NCBI GenBank assembly: GCA_026419785.1
Contig: JAODTK010000300.1
Location: 310,001-374,000, forward strand
Direction: 5' to 3'
Source: Sclerodactyla briareus
Taxonomy: Eukaryota; Echinodermata; Holothuroidea; Dendrochirotida; Sclerodactylidae
DNA: 64,000 nt
In this document: in pieces, positions 13,501 through 22,218 of the stretch
Numbering within the stretch: position 1 is the first letter of the stretch
Layout of the letters: every line of letters starts with the position of its first letter
Notes under the pieces: generated by a model
Seen by the model: the letters and a program-made list of their open reading frames with translations, nothing else
Told to the model about the DNA's origin: nothing
Databases searched by the model: none
Position numbers and translations under genes: made by a program

Positions 13501-16500
13501 AATCTGCTGGAGTCATCTATTTGACAAAGAACTAGGAATTTCGGTGTATTTTAGAGCTGGATGATACTAGTCAAACTCACAGGTTTTGCAAGTACCGTAC
13601 CAAATTTTGCCCTTTTCTTACATTCATGAGGTACCTTGAGCCTGTCATCTAAAGACTATCAAGTTGTAACTTGGTCATTTTGAATTCTAATAGTGAATTA
13701 GTAGTATTACAGTCCGATTCACTTACAGATTATAATTTACTCTCCTGGGAAGATAACAGGCAGGCCTGATCTCAACATAGTTTCATTTTTACCCATCATC
13801 ACTAGGCCCAACAACACAAGGGATATTTTTACACTTTATGATCTTCCGATGTTGAAATATTCAGGATGATTAGGCAACTAGTTGATATATTCAAACTTGG
13901 GTGCCAGTACGCATAGCTAGTTTTTCATTCTTAAAAAGTGACAGGGTCAAACTACCGACGGGGTTTACATACACACCTGATACATAGATTGTTTCACACC
14001 TTGAGAATTAGCTTACAGTTTCCCCCCACTCCCACACCCTCTCTCTCTACTTGGGGGAGGGGGGGGGAGGTAGGGCAATGGATTGGTTGACATACTCTAT
14101 TGCAAAGCACTCACTCAACAAGACAGTAGGTGCAATTTTTTTTAGAAGTCTTCTGTATGACTAATTACAGTTTATCTACCCAGTTCACAGCCCATAGCGG
14201 CACTGTACTCGTGTGCAGTATGTCAGGGTAAAGGTAAAAATCGCCTTCTCTTCTCGGTAGGTGCAGCTTGCCATTAACCAGGGCGAGTTGCCATTCCGTT
14301 GGGTGGTGTGACTAAGAGGGTAATTGAATCCCAATAGTTACCCTAATTAGTCTTCCACAGTCATTGCCATTGAGCTTTCTCTCAGAGAGATTCGTTTAAA
14401 TTTGTACTTTAACACACAAAGCGCTGTATGGGCCACGGGGACTCTTGTACACAAACCTGTTATTATCACTTTCAAACGTTCGAAATTGGCATAAAATATG
14501 CAGATTAGACCCCCAAATGTATGTTTTTTTAATTTTGAAACTGAAGATAGATCATATCCAAGTTTCATGGAAATTTAACAATTGTAAGAATTCTGCAATG
14601 CTGAAAATGTAGTCAGTTCATCCACTTGCTATTGTGTACCTATAGACAAAACCACATAATCCTAGCACTTACACTAAACACCTTACACCTTCAATTGGCA
14701 GCTTCCATGCCCAAATCTAATAAGTCAAACCCTACTACCACATACAGAAATTCCATCAATACCTGTCAAATTGCAGTAAAATGAGAGGTTCCAGCCGAAT
14801 AAAAACCACAACATTGAGGTCTACAGTCCACGGAGGCCAGGCTGTGAATTTATGACAGAATTTAGGAGAAAATTCTCCATAGCCATAGAATCAAGATAAG
14901 ATATTCCTCATGACTATCATATCTGTGTTCTCTGTAATAAATCTTACCATTACTGAACAATTTTTCATCTCTGTAATTGTGTCGGCAGCCTCGATCAGGT
15001 CTCTATAGCGCTCACTGAAAAAAAAATAGACATACATGATCAGGGGGTTATAAAAAACAAGGTTTCCAATTACTTGAAGGAACAAAGGCGGATTACAGAG
15101 CTTGTTTGAAAAGCTTGAGAACTTTCCGGAGTGCTGTTGGACGAGGCATGTCTCCTGGAATGACCCAGGCCACCCACATGTAAAAGTGGGTACCTTGTGA
15201 GGTGACCGTGACTGTGAACGCTATCAGCAAATGCCGTAGGTGGCAGCCCTATTGGAAGTCCCCCAGGGGAAACGATGAAGTGACGTACTGGTATGGGGAG
15301 TCGGGCTGGGGGCAAGCAAGAGGTGCATTCTGCAGTTGGAGAGATGACAATACATCCTGTGTTCTCAGTACTCATCTTGGTGCATACTTCGACAAACATC
15401 TCTCTATGAATAAAAAAATTGCCTCCATCTGTAAAAACAAAACGTATCACTTAAGACGTATTAGCCAGATCAGAAAGTTTTTCCTTGACAAAGCCACCAC
15501 TGAAAAATTAGTGCATGTGGCTATCTCGAGTAGACTTGACATGCTAATTCTCTACTCTATGGTTCTACCTCTACCCAACTGTCCCAGCCACTTACAAAAG
15601 ATTCAGAATGAGAAGCTAGAAATGTGACCCGCGCCAAAGACCTCAATTCGTAAGGAACTTCAACGGGCTTCCCATTCACGCCCGGATTGAATACAAAATC
15701 CTCAGTGGCACTGGTCATTTCCATGTGGGGTTGTGAAATTTTGAAGGCCTAATTTTGAATACAATGAATAAATCGAACCAGGGCTAGGAGGGGGCCGGGA
15801 GGAGAGGGGGGCGTTGGTGGATGGAGGTACATATCTGGAGAGGAAAACACTCAATTGAACAGTTGTTCAATCGACGATCTAGAATTCCCTGGGAGAGGAT
15901 AATGTGCACTATAAAACGTTCCCGAAAACTTTCCCTTCTCAGACACGCTAGCTCGCCCTCAACCCTGCATGCACCGCCTGCACAAACTTGCATATTACCC
16001 ATTATAAAGCCATGCGTAAAACCACTCTTCCAGTGGTTCAGATGTAGCATGGCAAGGAATTACTTTCCTGAAGCCCTAGGGCTCTCATTCTTATTCCTGC
16101 GTGTCACATCTTCTCGGACAGAGTCCAGGCAAGAATAATTGGGAAAACTCAACATATTATGCAACGTTGCCAAGCCTCAAAGTCATACCAGTTTCCTGCA
16201 AGTCTGTTGACCGCTGCTTCAGGGCGTTGGTTTGTCACATTGGGAGCTGACAAATGGGGAGGACTAATATCATTAAGGAACATTGATTTGTTCACTTGTC
16301 TTGTACCTAGCAACACTGAGTCTGTTATCTAAGCTGTTAGCCTGATGCAGAAATTGGGAAAATAATTGTAGCCTCTGTGATGTTTTTCACATTTAACGAC
16401 ATGTCCAATCTACTGCAAAATGCACTTAGTTAATGGTATTTTCAATTAAAATAACTGATTCCTTCATTTTCTTCACAATTAATTAAGTTTTCATGTGGTA

Positions 16501-16682
16501 TGACCCATATTTGAAGAGTGCTTAGAGGTTAACCAAATAAAAAACAATTATCAGGTTTTTCTTATCAATGTCCCCCTCTATTTAGCCTATAAATCAAATT
16601 CTAACAATTTTCTATTCTCCCAGATCCTGACTACGTTATAAAACCTAATCTAACCAATCAATAAGAATGATACACATGAAAT

Positions 16683-16718
<36 letters not shown>

Positions 16719-18073
16719 GATGGTACTGTATATAGTTCACTCACCCCACCATTTGTCTCAAGTCTTCTTTCTTCTTCTCAATCTCAGCCCTGTGGATGAG
16801 TACATTAGAAAGATTATCAAATTATAAGAAATTTCATTCTCAGACTAAGTTACAACTAAGCAGTGATGATAAAAATAACAAATAAATTTGAAAAAAAAAA
16901 AGGCTCAGTGATTCCTTGACTGATCCTGACGTTGATAAAGCTAAGCATGGTAAACTCCACATGCTTACAACATTTACAATCGGGATAGTGTAGTACTCAT
17001 TATAGGGAACCCACATACAAAGTTTCAACTTCATCCATCCAGGTTAGGTCGTGGTACAAGCTAAAATTAATTAGCCAAAATATTTTTAAAAAAACCATAA
17101 TTTTTCACAATAGCCCCACTTTCCCCCAAACCTGCCTCTGTATACACTAAGAACAGGAACTCATGTAATCCCCATAAGAAAGCTGCATACCAAATTTCAA
17201 CCTGATCAAACCAGGGATTCCAGACTTATTGTGTTAACAAGATTTTCAGATTATGACCTCAGATGACCTTAAATCTGAACACAAAACAACAGGGATTATG
17301 TACTCAATATGGGGGAGCCAAATAGCAGTATGATCTTCCTCCATCCAGGCGGGGTCAAATTAACGTTTCTCCTAACAAGCCCAAATTGGGACCACAAAGA
17401 GATATAATCCAACAATTTTACTAGTTTTTCCCCCTAATTCAACCAAAACCCATAGTGTTCTTGTCTCCCCTTAATTAGGCTGCATACCAATTTCCGATCT
17501 TGATCGACCAGGCATTCTGGACTTATCTTGTTAACATATTTTCAGACTTTGACCTCTTTTGACCTTTGACCTGACCCCAAAACAATAAGGAACATGAACT
17601 CATTATGGGGAACCCATATACCAAGTATGAACTTTATCATCCAGGTGGGGTCAAGTTACCATGTTAATAATTGATGCTAGGCATCACATACATATACACA
17701 CAGAAACAAATGTACACACACTGCCATGGCTGCATAGATTACTCTCACTTTGTCAAGGTATCAAAAATTGATTAAAAATGCCAAAGCCAATTTCAGTAGA
17801 AGGATCTGTAGATCACATGGATGTCAGGGTATGTTACAATAAAAATACAAGTACCTTATAACTATAGGTGTCAGAAATAGCACAGATGACATGTATAATG
17901 CCCATATATAACAAACTTTCTCAATTGAAAAAAAATAATAAATAAATTTTGCAAGGTGACTCTGGTGTCATAATTTCCAGGTTATTACCTTGACAAAAAT
18001 CTTACCTAGTACTCTTCTCGATCTTCCTAATCTCATCCACAGTGTGCCTCACGAACAGCTCCTCTGCGTCCAT
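4432..18073 (-). CDS. COG1: COG1, conserved oligomeric Golgi complex subunit 1, N-terminal part (gene span)
   Basis: This entry spans eight recognised coding exons, listed separately below. COG1 is a lobe-A subunit of the eight-protein COG tether, which acts at the cytosolic face of the Golgi in retrograde vesicle capture and keeps glycosylation enzymes in place. Read in order, the exons follow the N-terminal part of animal COG1: an N-terminal helix, the block ERYRDLIEAADT, the IWS..E helix, the AEALCSILLLEDSSPRQ block and a QIHSVFY-like block. Splice sites are canonical (gtaag, gtgagt) and phases match at the joins that could be checked. The exon expected to encode the FYSMAAQIKLLLEIPEK-like block, between 13263 and 9048, was not found. 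Exons 6 and 9 carry indels. No C-terminal exon was seen left of 4432; a long intron or the window edge may explain this. The assignment rests on several independent matching exons. Confidence 0.9.
5220..5405 (-). repeat. SINE-like segment with a conserved TTGGGCAAGGC motif
   Basis: On the minus strand this holds CTCTTGGGCAAGGCCCTTCA followed by a CTCC-rich tract. It resembles a motif common to several animal SINE families in which a TTGGGCAAGG core is conserved. No tRNA promoter or tail was identified, so the class is tentative. Open frames here are not convincing genes. Confidence 0.35.
5948..6034 (-). CDS. COG1: COG1 exon 8
   Basis: An 87-nt, 29-codon exon with acceptor cattttcccag and donor gtacac. 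It reads KTAEALCSILLLEDSSPRQ and then VFDEFLLARK, nearly identical to the AVAEALCSIMLLEESSPRQ...FLLARK block of vertebrate COG1. It is uninterrupted and phase 0 at both ends. The longer open frames covering this region on either strand extend into intron and are not genes. Confidence 0.95.
6566..6640 (+). repeat. poly-A tract followed by a TA-rich microsatellite
   Basis: About 24 A residues are followed by alternating TA dinucleotides. This lies inside a COG1 intron. It may mark the tail of an old retroelement insertion. Confidence 0.8.
7212..7253 (-). CDS. COG1: COG1 exon 7 (42 nt)
   Basis: A 14-codon exon between acceptor ttgtttacag and a perfect gtgagt donor. It reads SSRDILKDSSVSAQ and bridges exon 6 (ending HNILQ) to exon 8 (starting KTAEALCS), matching the HESKMLLKCQGVSDQ linker of vertebrate COG1. 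Phase 0 at both ends fits its neighbours. Confidence 0.8.
7305..7725 (+). repeat. TGACCT-rich dispersed element with a CA microsatellite
   Basis: It starts with CAGTGATTCCTTGACT, carries TGACCTGAGATGACCTCTAC and ACCCCAAAACAATAGGT in the middle, and ends in a CA/ACACAC run. The same order occurs at 16.9, 26.1, 32.1, 35.6 and 40.6 kb. Confidence 0.75.
7830..8060 (-). repeat. dispersed repeat, copy 1 of 3
   Basis: The minus strand contains a GGGGGACTTCCCAATAG block, ACCCCACAAGGTACCCACTT, a TGGGTGGCATGAGACATTTG block and ACATGCCTTGT. The same blocks in the same order recur at 15110-15310 (minus) and 52735-52930 (plus). The 123-residue open frame here is repeat-derived. Confidence 0.7.
8630..8663. 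repeat. 34-bp perfect palindrome
   Basis: The half-site TATGCCACCTACCAGCT is followed immediately by its exact reverse complement AGCTGGTAGGTGGCATA with no spacer. It could extrude as a cruciform. It lies in a COG1 intron between exons 7 and 6. Confidence 0.95.
8862..9048 (-). CDS. COG1: COG1 exon 6 with two frame breaks
   Basis: Acceptor gatcttccccacag, donor gtaaag. Three successive frames each match COG1: IWSALEGSIHLEATQ, then FYLLACPVTKSLQLDSS, then FPVLSRQWATLSHFKHNILQ, aligning to the IWSSMEASQ...LYLL..LLQLDSS...FPILIRQVAAASHFRSTIL stretch of vertebrate COG1. Two single-base deletions, near 9002 and 8950, would account for the shifts and give a 189-nt phase-0 exon. Because all three frames keep good similarity and both splice sites are intact, sequencing or assembly indels are likelier than old decay. 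The preceding exon is missing. Confidence 0.82.
9470..9900 (-). repeat. dispersed repeat, inverted partner of 205-645
   Basis: It begins next to TTTAAAGGACAACAGAGG at 9463 and matches 205-645 in the opposite orientation over most of its length. It lies in the intron to the right of COG1 exon 6. Confidence 0.75.
10874..12174 (+). repeat. 43-bp satellite, 30 units, two unit variants
   Basis: The unit contains TTGCACTCCTAGCATTGATA, then TTACATG and a short CA run. From 10921 to 12168 the period is exactly 43 bp with no indels; only the first unit is longer (45 bp). Units differ only at the junction, ending either CAGGGAC or CTGGCAC. Short open frames here come from the repeat. It occupies the intron where COG1 exon 5 is expected. 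Confidence 0.98.
13263..13366 (-). CDS. COG1: COG1 exon 4
   Basis: A 104-nt exon with acceptor tgtgtcttgtag and donor gtgagt. It continues in phase 0 from exon 3 with ISQSVQDLQKHCVNLQK and then a less conserved tail with Gly and Ser, ending in phase 2. It corresponds to the variable helix after the conserved block in other COG1 proteins. The weaker conservation makes identity depend on position, phase and splice sites. Confidence 0.75.
14948..15014 (-). CDS. COG1: COG1 exon 3
   Basis: A 67-nt exon with a long pyrimidine-tract acceptor (poly-T then cag) and a gtaaga donor. Joined to exon 2 it reads GERYRDLIEAADTITEMK, the most conserved COG1 signature, followed by NCSVM, and it ends in phase 0. 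This exon fixes the identity of the gene. Confidence 0.95.
15110..15310 (-). repeat. dispersed repeat, copy 2 of 3
   Basis: On the minus strand it carries CTGGGGGACTTCCAATAGGG, CACCTCACAAGGTACCCACT, TTTACATGTGGGTGGCCTGG and CATTCCAGGAGACATGCC, the same series as the copies at 7.9 and 52.8 kb. It abuts a LINE fragment on its right. Confidence 0.7.
15350..15725 (+). mobile_element. non-LTR retrotransposon fragment, end of the RT ORF
   Basis: The plus frame reads LGAYFDKHLSMNKKIASICK, then YHLRRISQIRKFF, DKATTEKLVHVAISSRLD and LQKIQN, the typical post-catalytic part of animal LINE reverse transcriptases (LGV.FD..LSM..HI...C...YYHLR.I..IR). Beyond 15627 the match continues out of frame. The element is truncated on the left and dead. 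It sits in the COG1 intron between exons 3 and 2. Confidence 0.88.
16684..16716 (+). repeat. poly-T tract
   Basis: About 33 T residues lie some 30 bp left of the COG1 exon 2 donor. On the minus strand it is a poly-A run, possibly a retroelement tail. Confidence 0.85.
16745..16789 (-). CDS. COG1: COG1 exon 2
   Basis: A 45-nt exon preceded by the acceptor catccacag and followed by a gtgagt donor (from 16744). Joined in phase to exon 1 it gives R-AEIEKKKEDLRQMVG, which matches the charged helix AEIEHKKEELRQMVG of vertebrate COG1. It is missed by ORF calling because it is only 15 codons long. Confidence 0.9.
16903..17770 (+). repeat. TGACCT-rich dispersed element
   Basis: It starts GGCTCAGTGATTCCTTGACT and ends GCTGCATAGATTACTC ... 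GTCAAGGTATC, so the ends are short inverted GATTCCTTGAC-type motifs. Inside are repeated CCAAAACAATAAGG and ACTCATTATGGGGAACCC blocks and a perfect TGACCTTTGACCT at 17560-17572. Confidence 0.8.
18006..18073 (-). CDS. COG1: COG1 exon 1 (start codon)
   Basis: The ATG at 18073 lies in a good Kozak context (CCAAAATGG). The exon reads MDAEELFVRHTVDEIRKIEK and ends in phase 2 at a gtaag donor. It corresponds to the LFETHGAEEIRGLER region of vertebrate COG1. A cag acceptor-like site (tactttcag) sits just upstream of the ATG, so a 5'UTR intron ending there is likely. The start is chosen because the reading fits the family's N-terminus and no upstream extension is conserved. Confidence 0.88.
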
Positions 18074-18255
18074 TTTGGCGTCTGAAAGTAGTTCACGGGA
18101 TATATATGATGGAGTGTTAGTTCATGATTGTCAAATGAGTGTGCCGTAAGACATTCTGATTAGATTAGAATAAGATTTGAGATACAGTTTCCTGCGAGTA
18201 ACTAATTCCTCAACTGCATTACCCAGTTAGTAATCTCAGTGAGACTGAGTGAGAG

Positions 18256-18287
18256 GACACAACCAGTTTTCTAACACTGGTTGTGTC
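18256..18287. promoter_or_regulatory. hairpin about 185 bp upstream of the COG1 start codon
   Basis: GACACAACCAG (18256-18266) and CTGGTTGTGTC (18277-18287) are perfect inverted repeats around a 10-base loop. The site is upstream of COG1 on the minus strand, in the region where a promoter or 5'UTR exon is expected. Function is unknown. Confidence 0.5.
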
Positions 18288-18299
18288 TTCCCACCTGAA

Positions 18300-20350
18300 T
18301 GTTATTTGTGGACCACCTGGTATTTCAAGGTGATTGGTATGAAGCCTACACCTCCCCCCTCCCCCCACTGGCTGTCTATAATCTGCTCCATGAGCTCTCT
18401 GGTTTGCTCTCTGAACAGCCATTTCGGTTTCAGTTTACAACTAGCAAGCACATCTTACTGCAATTTTGCGCGAGCAAAATCGCTACATGATTGAATCCAA
18501 CACCTGCGTCCGCCCGCCCGTGTCTGCACCAACGTCTGTGGCATGGAAACCCTCTGATTGGAAATACCTTGGATCAATCTTTCTAACCCGTGCTCGCCTC
18601 AACAGAGCTTTAGGTCAAGTGGTAGTATTTAGTTCTTCTTTTAGCTCTTGGCAGCTTTGAAACACCTTCAACAGTAATTGTCATCTTAGGCATATAATAT
18701 CCAGGTATGCCACTGTGCTTGGTGATGAAGCTGGCAATGGCATGGGACTATTTGGCACACACTACTGAAAAGCTTTGAATAATAGAACCAGTGTCCAGCT
18801 AGCCCCACCAAGATTAGTGTTATGCCCTCATTCACCCAGACAGAAAATGTTGCCATCAACCAATCAGGGAGAGCTGGATAAGGCCCTATGAGCCCGCCCA
18901 TGTGTACGACATGAATGACATAACCATAAGGTTGTACTATTACCATAATATAAATGTTGGTCATGGCCCTACTCGGAACCTTGGCACTGGGTGAACCAGA
19001 GTTGAGTTCCTCCCTCAGTCATCAAGGGCTTAGCCAAATAACACCCTTTTGGACTATTGGGCATGCCACATACGGGACAGTTCGCGCTGTCTGGATGTCC
19101 AACTTCTAATGAAAGAAAAGAGCATGCCCATGTAATACCTGCTGGTAAGCCTAAAAGTTTGATATAAAGCTAGGGTCTAGGATGCAGCCACTGATGGGTT
19201 GTGACCTCCTACCCTCTGTCACCCTCCCATACTATGCTCGCTGTAGTCTTGTGTTAAGACTTGTTGACGATCCTGTCCGATATGCGCTTTCCTAAGCCTT
19301 TTCACATTTCTGAGGTGCGCCCGCAAGTTACCTGCAGTGTTTCACAACCGTAACAACTTCTCGTCAATTTGTCGGGTCCCCCAGGGGCCTCTTATAAGAC
19401 AAGTTGCTTCCAATATTGGAATGCCGCCAATCACGGAACAAATAGAGTACGCACCCCCAGACAAACCGGACAAGACGATTACATTCACAGAGTTGTGGTT
19501 GTCAATCAAAGTGCATATTTTTTATTGCAGCCAGAAAAGGTAACATTCACATTCAATAAAATTAATAATCGTCTTAACACAAGACTATGCCCGCTGCTGT
19601 TTTCAGAGCGTGAGGCCCGCAGTCTGCTAGCGGACTTCAAGCTCCATTGGGTGGTGTAGCGGCCTAGAGAAAGGGCAAAAAACCCTCTGTAAGGTACATT
19701 GTATGTTTAACATCGCATAACAGAGTGTCATGTCCAAGAAATAGACTAGTAGTCCAAGGAACGCATAACAGTCCTTTGACAAGCTCATGGAATTCCAGCA
19801 CACACAAACTGGCTACCCTGTATATGAGCTTTTTATGGACCCACAAATTATCTGAGAGTATTGTGGACTATTGTTCATGTTTCAGTTTAAAAAATACACA
19901 TTAAACAGGCAGAGGTTGATATTAAGCAGAGTACTAGCTGCTGACAAAGTTTGGTAGAAATCAGGCAGTAAATAGAGCGGGAGGCCCACAGTCCCCTGGT
20001 GATCTGCGAGCTCTGTTAGGTGGGGTCGAAGCATAGAGAGAAGCCCAATAACCCTCTGTCAGAGTTAGCACTGGCTCTAAATTTCAAGGGCCCTTCAGTA
20101 CCCCAAAACTCCCATTAACTGGGACATTTGGGGTCCGAGCTGGAAATTTGGGGGTCCACTCTTTGCTGACCACAGTCAGCCTACATGTAATTCTCTTGCC
20201 AGAACGAAGAGTAGACCATGCCTACTCCAGCTGGAAAAGCTTGCAGGGTATAATTGCATAATGTATACCCATGGGTACCTGGATGTATAAGATTAGTATG
20301 GGGATTAGGGATGGGGTTAGGGGTCATTGTTGGTCTAGTTCTCAGTTATG
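18300..20350. other. no gene recognised
   Basis: This is intergenic sequence right of COG1. It holds short open frames without recognisable motifs and a short direct duplication: a block ending AACCCTCTGT at 19620-19695 recurs in diverged form at 19990-20062. Nothing else could be supported. Confidence 0.5.
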
Positions 20351-20361
20351 ATAAGATTTGG

Positions 20362-20500
20362 GATCACATAATAGTAGTAGTAGGTTGAGTCTCCTATATC
20401 CGCCATGCTCAGTGATCAACCTTCGCCACGTATCACGATCTTGCGCAAGGTTTATTGCTTCCTCAAAACTGTTAATGTTGATGTCCCTGAATGCAATTTG
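20362..20500 (-). mobile_element. LINE ORF2 C-terminal fragment
   Basis: The minus strand reads NINSFEEAINLAQDRDTWRR and then LITEHGGYRR, resembling the A.DR..WR.LI tail of animal LINE polyproteins. It is short and isolated, next to the larger LINE that starts at 20.64 kb. Confidence 0.6.
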
Positions 20501-20621
20501 ATTTTTCTGAGCAAGTTAGTCACAGGTCTCCCAACTGGCTTAGTAGTGCCTCAATGACAACTTGAGCTTCTTCTTCTTCTTGGGATCACATCTGTAATTA
20601 AATCTGCCCTAACCCCCAACC

Positions 20622-20915
20622 CTAGGAATAGGCTACTTCTACTTCTATGCAAATACTCGTCAAAGACTGTTCAGCAACTAAACGATGTGTGTAAAACCCC
20701 AACTCAATGAGACCCCTCCTGAACTCATCCGCAGTTGAAGCTTTAATAACGTCTTGCGGGAGGGTGTCCCAATCATGCACAGTTCGAGAAAAAAAGCTGT
20801 GACTGTAAGCGTCAGTATTGGACTGTACTCTCATGTAGCAATGGTTCTGTTGCTGACGAGTTGCTCGATGTCTGGTGGTGACTGTGTTATAGAACATCAA
20901 TAAGCGGGCTTGCAT
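20622..20915 (-). pseudogene. LINE ORF2 C-terminal remnant
   Basis: An open frame of 97 codons at the 3' end of the LINE. It contains the HSFFSRTVHDWDTLPQDVIK signature common at the end of CR1/L2 ORF2 proteins. The initiating Met is internal to the original ORF. Confidence 0.8.
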
Positions 20916-20980
20916 ACGTCGAGTCTTCTTAAGTTTGTAGGTTTAGTTCACCACGCATGGTTGACACACTCGCATATTAG

Positions 20981-21352
20981 TCAAACATAAACGTCCAAAC
21001 GAAAGCCATGCTGGGTGTCTAAAATTAGGTAGTTTTCCTCTAAATGTTGTACAACTGCATCCCTTAATATCATTTCCATAACCTCTCCTGGAACAGATGT
21101 CAGATTCACTGGCCTGTAGTTAGATACATTTGATCGTTCACCTTTTTTATACAGTGGCGTGATATTTGATCTCTCCCAGTCCTTTGGTATTACCGTGGTC
21201 TCCAATGACTTCTGGAATATCATTTGCAGTGGCTTTGCTATTTCTTGTGCAAGCTCCTTTAGGTAATCTGATTTAATACCATCTGGCCCTGTTGCTTTTT
21301 CTTTCTCCATGGTCTGTAACTTCTTCAACACCATTCCTTCTGTTATCTCCAC
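20981..21352 (-). pseudogene. LINE reverse transcriptase N-terminal remnant
   Basis: An open frame of 123 codons with KEKATGPDGIKSDYLKELA, IFQKSLETTVIPKDW, ITPLYKKGERSNVSNYRPV, and LDTQHGFR. These are the first conserved RT blocks. The frame runs into unrelated sequence just before the active-site block. Confidence 0.9.
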
Positions 21353-21954
21353 ATTCTGTAGTCATTGATTTTGTTCATTGTCGAAGAACACCATCTCCAT
21401 TGGCACATTGTCAACATCCTCCTTGGTGAGAACTTTACAGAAAAACCTGTTCAGGACCTCTGCAGTTTCTTCTTTCCGTTAGAAGAGATCAATTCTCCAC
21501 TCTCATTTCTGATAGGCCCTACTTTGTCTCTGACTTTTTACTTATATGCATAGAAGGATTCTGGATCTTCCTTAATTTTTTCAGATAAGTGGCATTCAAA
21601 GTTTTTCTTTGCTTCCTTTATTCGACTTTTCACTTGCGACTGCAGCATCTTATAGTAATTCCCATCCGATACTCCTTCCCAGTTGGTACTTTTTCCATGC
21701 CTTCCGCTTCTTCCAGATCATCTTTTCATCTCCTTAGTCATCCATTTTGGTCTGCTATGTAACTTACATACTTTCCTGGCACATAATGGTCAACATGCTT
21801 TTGTAAATAGACACGAATCTGTTCCACATATCTTGAACTCCTTTGTTACTAAATTCTTCTTTCCAGTCAATCACCAAACAGTCGTGTTTCATTTTCTCCC
21901 ACTTCGCTCGTCTTTTCGCAGTCTTTTGATTTCTGGACTACTTCTTCACACCCT

Positions 21955-22218
21955 CTAGTAAGTAGTAACCACACAGTTCCAGCTGATGCAATTAGGGTCT
22001 GAAGTTCCAAAATGTTCCCCTATTTCTATCTGTTCACCATTTCTTCTTCTGATGTCAATAATAAATCTAAAGTATCTTGTCCTCTTGTTGGTTTCCAATA
22101 TCTGTTGCTGCCAGAAGTTATCCTGTATTATCTGCACAAACATTCTTGCCTCGCCATGTGATGCCTCAAAAGTATTCCACTTAATGTCTGGATAATTGAA
22201 GTCTCCAACAATCATCAT
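21955..22218 (-). pseudogene. LINE endonuclease remnant
   Basis: Frame with GDFNYPDIKWNTF, IQDNFWQQQILE and EIGEHFGTSDPN, the C-terminal half of an apurinic-type endonuclease domain. The canonical final motif SDH reads SDP here. Upstream endonuclease sequence continues in other frames to about 22440. Confidence 0.88.
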
